Source of the DNA: Enterobacter ludwigii
GTDB lineage: Bacteria > Pseudomonadota > Gammaproteobacteria > Enterobacterales > Enterobacteriaceae
Length of the DNA: 64,000 nt
NCBI RefSeq assembly: GCF_001750725.1
Contig: NZ_CP017279.1
Coordinates: forward strand, 1,984,001 to 2,048,000
Direction of reading: 5' to 3'
In this document: one piece after another, positions 59,329 through 64,000 of the stretch
Layout: each line of letters starts with the position of its first letter
How positions within the stretch are numbered: position 1 is the stretch's first letter
Program-made: the position numbers and the translations under genes
The notes under the pieces: model-generated
Told to the model about the DNA's origin: nothing
Seen by the model: the letters and a program-made list of their open reading frames with translations, nothing else
The model's database searches: none

Positions 59329-60507
59329 ATGACTCGTTTAGGAACCGCGCTGCGACCTGCGGCGACGCGTGTGATGCTGTTAGGATCGGGCGAACTGGGT
59401 AAAGAGGTCGCCATTGAGTGCCAGCGTTTGGGCGTGGAAGTCATTGCAGTGGATCGTTACGCTGACGCACCTGCCATGCATGTCGCCCACCGTTCTTATG
59501 TGATCAATATGCTGGATGGCGATGCCCTGCATACGCTCATTACGCAGGAGAAACCAGATTTCGTGGTACCCGAAATTGAAGCCATTGCTACCGATACGCT
59601 GATCGCCCTTGAGCAGGAAGGCCAGCGCGTGGTGCCCTGCGCAAAAGCAGCCAAACTCACCATGAACCGCGAAGGCATTCGTCGTCTGGCGGCTGAAGAG
59701 CTGGCCTTACCTACCTCAGGCTACCGTTTTGCCGGCGATAAAGCCGCTTTCCTGCAGGCTGTCGACGAAATTGGCTACCCGTGCCTCATTAAGCCCGTCA
59801 TGAGTTCCTCCGGTAAAGGACAGAGCTTTATCCGCGACAGCAGCACTCTGGATAAAGCGTGGGAGTATGCCCAGCAGGGAGGACGTGCCGGTGCCGGTCG
59901 CGTGATTATCGAAGGCGTCGTAAAGTTTGATTTCGAAATCACGCTGCTGACGGTCAGCGCCGTTGATGGCGTCCATTTCTGCGATCCGATTGGCCACCGC
60001 CAGGAAGATGGCGACTATCGTGAATCCTGGCAGCCGCAGCAGATGAGCGACCTGGCGCTGGCACGTGCGCAGGAAATTGCCCGTAAAGTGGTTCTGGCGC
60101 TGGGCGGTTACGGATTGTTTGGCGTGGAACTGTTTGTCTGCGGCGACGAGGTAATTTTCAGTGAAGTCTCCCCTCGCCCGCACGATACCGGGATGGTCAC
60201 GCTGATTTCACAGGACCTTTCTGAATTCGCCCTGCATGTGCGCGCTTTCCTCGGCCTGCCCGTTGGCGGCATTCGTCAGTACGGCCCGGCGGCTTCGGCG
60301 GTGATCCTGCCGCAATTAACCAGCCAGAACGTCACCTTTGATAACGTCGAAGGGGCTATGGGTGCAGGCTTGCAGGTTCGACTGTTCGGGAAACCGGAGA
60401 TTGACGGCACGCGCCGCCTTGGCGTGGCGCTAGCGACCGGTGAAAACGTGGATGAGGCTGTGGCAAGAGCCAAAACAGCCGCCGCGAACGTGAAGGTTGC
60501 AGGATAA
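59329..60507 (+). CDS. purT: Formate-dependent GAR transformylase PurT
   Basis: The 392-residue ATP-grasp enzyme makes formyl-glycinamide ribonucleotide from GAR, formate and ATP in purine synthesis. It begins with the GAR/nucleotide fold [14 protein letters not shown] and has the ATP-grasp loop [11 protein letters not shown] and metal ligands in [12 protein letters not shown]. Length equals E. coli. The ATG giving MTRLGTAL has AGGGGG upstream and fits the promoter; the frame is open far upstream only by chance. The PurR box upstream gives its regulation. Confidence 0.97.
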   Translation: MTRLGTALRPAATRVMLLGSGELGKEVAIECQRLGVEVIAVDRYADAPAMHVAHRSYVINMLDGDALHTLITQEKPDFVVPEIEAIATDTLIALEQEGQRVVPCAKAAKLTMNREGIRRLAAEELALPTSGYRFAGDKAAFLQAVDEIGYPCLIKPVMSSSGKGQSFIRDSSTLDKAWEYAQQGGRAGAGRVIIEGVVKFDFEITLLTVSAVDGVHFCDPIGHRQEDGDYRESWQPQQMSDLALARAQEIARKVVLALGGYGLFGVELFVCGDEVIFSEVSPRPHDTGMVTLISQDLSEFALHVRAFLGLPVGGIRQYGPAASAVILPQLTSQNVTFDNVEGAMGAGLQVRLFGKPEIDGTRRLGVALATGENVDEAVARAKTAAANVKVAG

Positions 60508-60534
60508 AAAAACGGGCCAGCAGGCCCGTTTTTC
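60508..60534. terminator. Bidirectional terminator between purT and eda
   Basis: AAAACGGGCC-AGCA-GGCCCGTTTT with A- and T-runs on each side; it ends both convergent genes. Confidence 0.92.
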
Positions 60535-60547
60535 ATACTGTCTTCGC

Positions 60548-61189
60548 TTACTGCTTCGCGCCTTCAACCGCTTCGCGAGCCAGTTTAGTGATGCGATCCC
60601 AGTCGCCTGCTTCCAGCGCATCCGCAGGAACCAGCCATGAACCGCCGATGCACAGGACACTTTTTAGCGCCAGGTAGTCACGGTAGTTTGCCGGAGAGAT
60701 ACCGCCCGTCGGGCAGAAGCGAACCTGAGAGAATGGACCCGCAATAGCCTGCAGCGCTTTGGTGCCGCCGTTAGCTTCAGCCGGGAAGAATTTGAACTCT
60801 TTCAGGCCGTAATCCATACCCATCATCAGTTCAGATACGGTGCTGATACCCGGGATCAGAGGGATCGTGCCTTCGGTTGCAGCTTTCAGCAGCGGCTCGG
60901 TCAGGCCAGGGCTGATAGCGAACTGCGCGCCCGCTTCGGTCACGTCAGCCAGCTGCTGTGCGTTCAGTACGGTACCCGCACCGATGATCGCGTCCGGCAC
61001 TTCTTTGGCGATAGCGCGAATAGCGTCCATCGCGCAGGCGGTACGCAGGGTCACTTCCAGAACACGAACACCACCCGCGACCAGGGCTTTCGCCATCGGG
61101 ACAGCATGTTCCAGCTTGTTCACCACGATTACCGGCACGACAGGGCCAGTGGTCAGGATTGCTTCTGCACTTGTTTTCCAGTTTTTCAT
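60548..61189 (-). CDS. eda: KDPG/KHG aldolase
   Basis: The 213-residue class I aldolase splits 2-keto-3-deoxy-6-phosphogluconate to pyruvate and glyceraldehyde 3-phosphate, and also acts on 4-hydroxy-2-oxoglutarate. The Schiff-base lysine is K133 (EFKFFPAE) and the catalytic acid is E45 (RVLEVTLR). The ATG giving MKNWKTSA is the family start. It follows edd by 39 bases on the same strand. In E. coli eda has its own promoters repressed by KdgR, which is encoded in this window. Confidence 0.98.
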   Translation of the reverse strand: MKNWKTSAEAILTTGPVVPVIVVNKLEHAVPMAKALVAGGVRVLEVTLRTACAMDAIRAIAKEVPDAIIGAGTVLNAQQLADVTEAGAQFAISPGLTEPLLKAATEGTIPLIPGISTVSELMMGMDYGLKEFKFFPAEANGGTKALQAIAGPFSQVRFCPTGGISPANYRDYLALKSVLCIGGSWLVPADALEAGDWDRITKLAREAVEGAKQ

Positions 61190-61228
61190 CAGAGTTTTCT
61201 CTCGCCAGATCGATAAAATCAAGTCGTC

Positions 61229-63040
<1,812 letters not shown>

Positions 63041-63161
63041 AAAAGCTCCTCTAATTTATCTGTCCGGGCTCGGGAGTTTACAAAGTCGCTGGCGATTATT
63101 AACAACGCTGAAACGCTTGCTGTCCGGAGCTCAGGGGCAAAATCACTTCCGGCAGTGTAAT

Positions 63162-63197
63162 AAAAAAAGCTCCGCGGGTGAATCCACGCGGAGCTTA
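63162..63197 (-). terminator. Terminator after zwf
   Basis: On the minus strand AAGCTCCGCG pairs with CGCGGAGCTT around a 10-base loop, followed by seven T. It separates zwf from edd. Confidence 0.9.
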
Positions 63198-63233
63198 AAA
63201 GTTTATAAATTGTGCCACGAGCTGTGTTAGATC

Positions 63234-63249
63234 ATGTTACCGGTAAAAT
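63234..63249 (-). promoter_or_regulatory. GntR-type operator between zwf and edd
   Basis: ATGTTACCGGTAAAAT matches the GntR palindrome ATGTTACCGGTAACAT at 13-14 of 16 positions. GntR represses edd until gluconate is present. It lies about 195 bases before the edd ATG and upstream of the zwf terminator hairpin, which is farther than a promoter-proximal site would be. Confidence 0.55.
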
Positions 63250-63274
63250 AACACCTAAGAGGCAGCTGATTATT

Positions 63275-64000
63275 TTACTCAAACTCATTCCAGGAGCGGC
63301 CATCACGGGTGATCATCGCGACGGACGCGACAGGCCCCCAGGTGCCCGCCTGATACGGTTTCGGCGCATCCTGATCCGCAGCCCAGGCTTCAGTGATGGA
63401 GTCGACCCATTTCCACGCCTCTTCCACTTCATCACGACGCACGAACAGCGCCTGGATACCGCGCATGGTTTCCAGCAGCAGACGCTCGTAAGCATCGGCA
63501 AGGTGCGTCTGATTGAACGTTTCGGAGTAGCTCAGGTCCAGCTTGGTGGTCTGCAGGTTATGTTTATGATCCAGGCCCGGCACTTTGTTCAGGATCTGGA
63601 TGTCCACCCCTTCGTCTGGCTGCAGACGAATGGTCAGTTTGTTCTGCGGCAGCTCCTGCCAGGACTCTTTGAACAGGTTGAGTTCAGGGTTTTTGAAGTA
63701 AACGACCACTTCAGAGCATTTGGTCGGCAGACGTTTACCGGTACGCAGGTAGAACGGAACGCCCGCCCAGCGCCAGTCATCGATATCCACGCGGATCGCC
63801 ACAAACGTCTCGGTATTGCTCGCCTTGTTGGCGCCCTCTTCTTCCAGGTAGCCCGGCACTTTTTTACCCTGAGCAAACCCTGCGGTGTACTGGCCGCGTA
63901 CCGTTTTCTCACGCACGTTTGAGCGATCGATGCGACGCAGCGACTTCAGCACTTTCACTTTAGCATCACGGATGCTGTCCGCCGTCAGGTCAGACGGTGG
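63275..64000 (-). CDS. zwf: Glucose-6-phosphate dehydrogenase, C-terminal half (cut by window edge)
   Basis: The visible 241 residues are the C-terminal half of the NADP-dependent enzyme (family length 491) that starts the pentose phosphate and Entner-Doudoroff routes. Recognisable parts are KVLKSLRRID, GYLEEEGANKASNTETF, WAGVPFYLRTGKRLPTKCSE and the end GPVASVAMITRDGRSWNEFE. The frame is open to the window edge, so the start and the cofactor-binding N-terminus are outside. It lies upstream of edd-eda on the same strand, separated by a terminator. Confidence 0.97.
   Translation of the reverse strand, partial: PPSDLTADSIRDAKVKVLKSLRRIDRSNVREKTVRGQYTAGFAQGKKVPGYLEEEGANKASNTETFVAIRVDIDDWRWAGVPFYLRTGKRLPTKCSEVVVYFKNPELNLFKESWQELPQNKLTIRLQPDEGVDIQILNKVPGLDHKHNLQTTKLDLSYSETFNQTHLADAYERLLLETMRGIQALFVRRDEVEEAWKWVDSITEAWAADQDAPKPYQAGTWGPVASVAMITRDGRSWNEFE

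Noticed and set aside
59159..59330. CpxR box upstream of yebE.
   Set aside because: Only one GTAAA half site (within the PurR box region) is present, without a second copy five bases away.

Overview
The window is one continuous stretch of a gamma-proteobacterial chromosome. Gene order and near-identical protein families point to the Enterobacteriaceae, most likely Enterobacter or a close relative such as Lelliottia or Leclercia. It is not E. coli: minCDE lies directly beside rnd-fadD, as in Salmonella, whereas E. coli has these far apart. An extra FtsI-like penicillin-binding protein sits between rlmA and cspC. Genus assignment is inference from synteny.

Layout. 1-3.3 kb: 3' end of nhaP2 and the D/L-alanine catabolic pair dadA-dadX. 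3.6-10 kb: ycgB, fadR, nhaB, dsbB, ycgN, ycgM, ycgL. 10-12 kb: the division-site operon minCDE. 12-18 kb: rnd, fadD, yeaY, tsaB, yoaA. 18-24 kb: yoaB, yoaH, pabB, nudL, sdaA and the c-di-GMP phosphodiesterase pdeD. 24-29.5 kb: yoaE and the mannose PTS manXYZ-yobD. 29.4-31.2 kb: mntP with two MntR-type boxes and a yybP-ykoY manganese riboswitch, then rlmA. 31-36 kb: the PBP3 paralogue, cspC-yobF, a metallo-beta-lactamase-fold gene, yebO, mgrB, yobH. 36-42.9 kb: kdgR, a broken yebQ, htpX, prc-proQ, msrC. 43-48.8 kb: letA-letB-rsmF and yebV. 48.8-53 kb: a nonsense-interrupted pphA, an AT-rich accessory cluster (DUF535 protein, frameshifted small HTH gene, family-17 glycosyltransferase) and the overlapping small RNAs SdsR/RyeA. 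53-60.5 kb: the copper-type operon yobA-yebZ-yebY, holE, yobB, exoX, ptrB, yebE, purT. 60.5-64 kb: eda, edd and the 3' end of zwf, the Entner-Doudoroff/pentose-phosphate entry locus.

Most genes are ordinary core functions: envelope lipid transport (LetAB), envelope proteolysis (Prc, HtpX), disulfide formation (DsbB), fatty-acid regulation and activation (FadR, FadD), sugar uptake (ManXYZ), sugar-acid catabolism (KdgR, Eda, Edd), Mn homeostasis (MntP) and division-site selection (MinCDE). Several control sites can be read directly: a FadR operator at fadD, a PurR box at purT, Mlc and CRP sites at manX, a CRP site at dadA, and MntR/Fur sites and a riboswitch at mntP.

I see no complete mobile element, CRISPR array, tRNA or rRNA. 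The least ordinary parts are the accessory cluster inserted beside SdsR, the PBP3 paralogue with an SxD instead of SxN motif, and four genes with a lesion (yobF tail, yebQ, pphA, the small HTH gene). I found no convincing wholly new system; the accessory cluster is the best candidate for undescribed biology.
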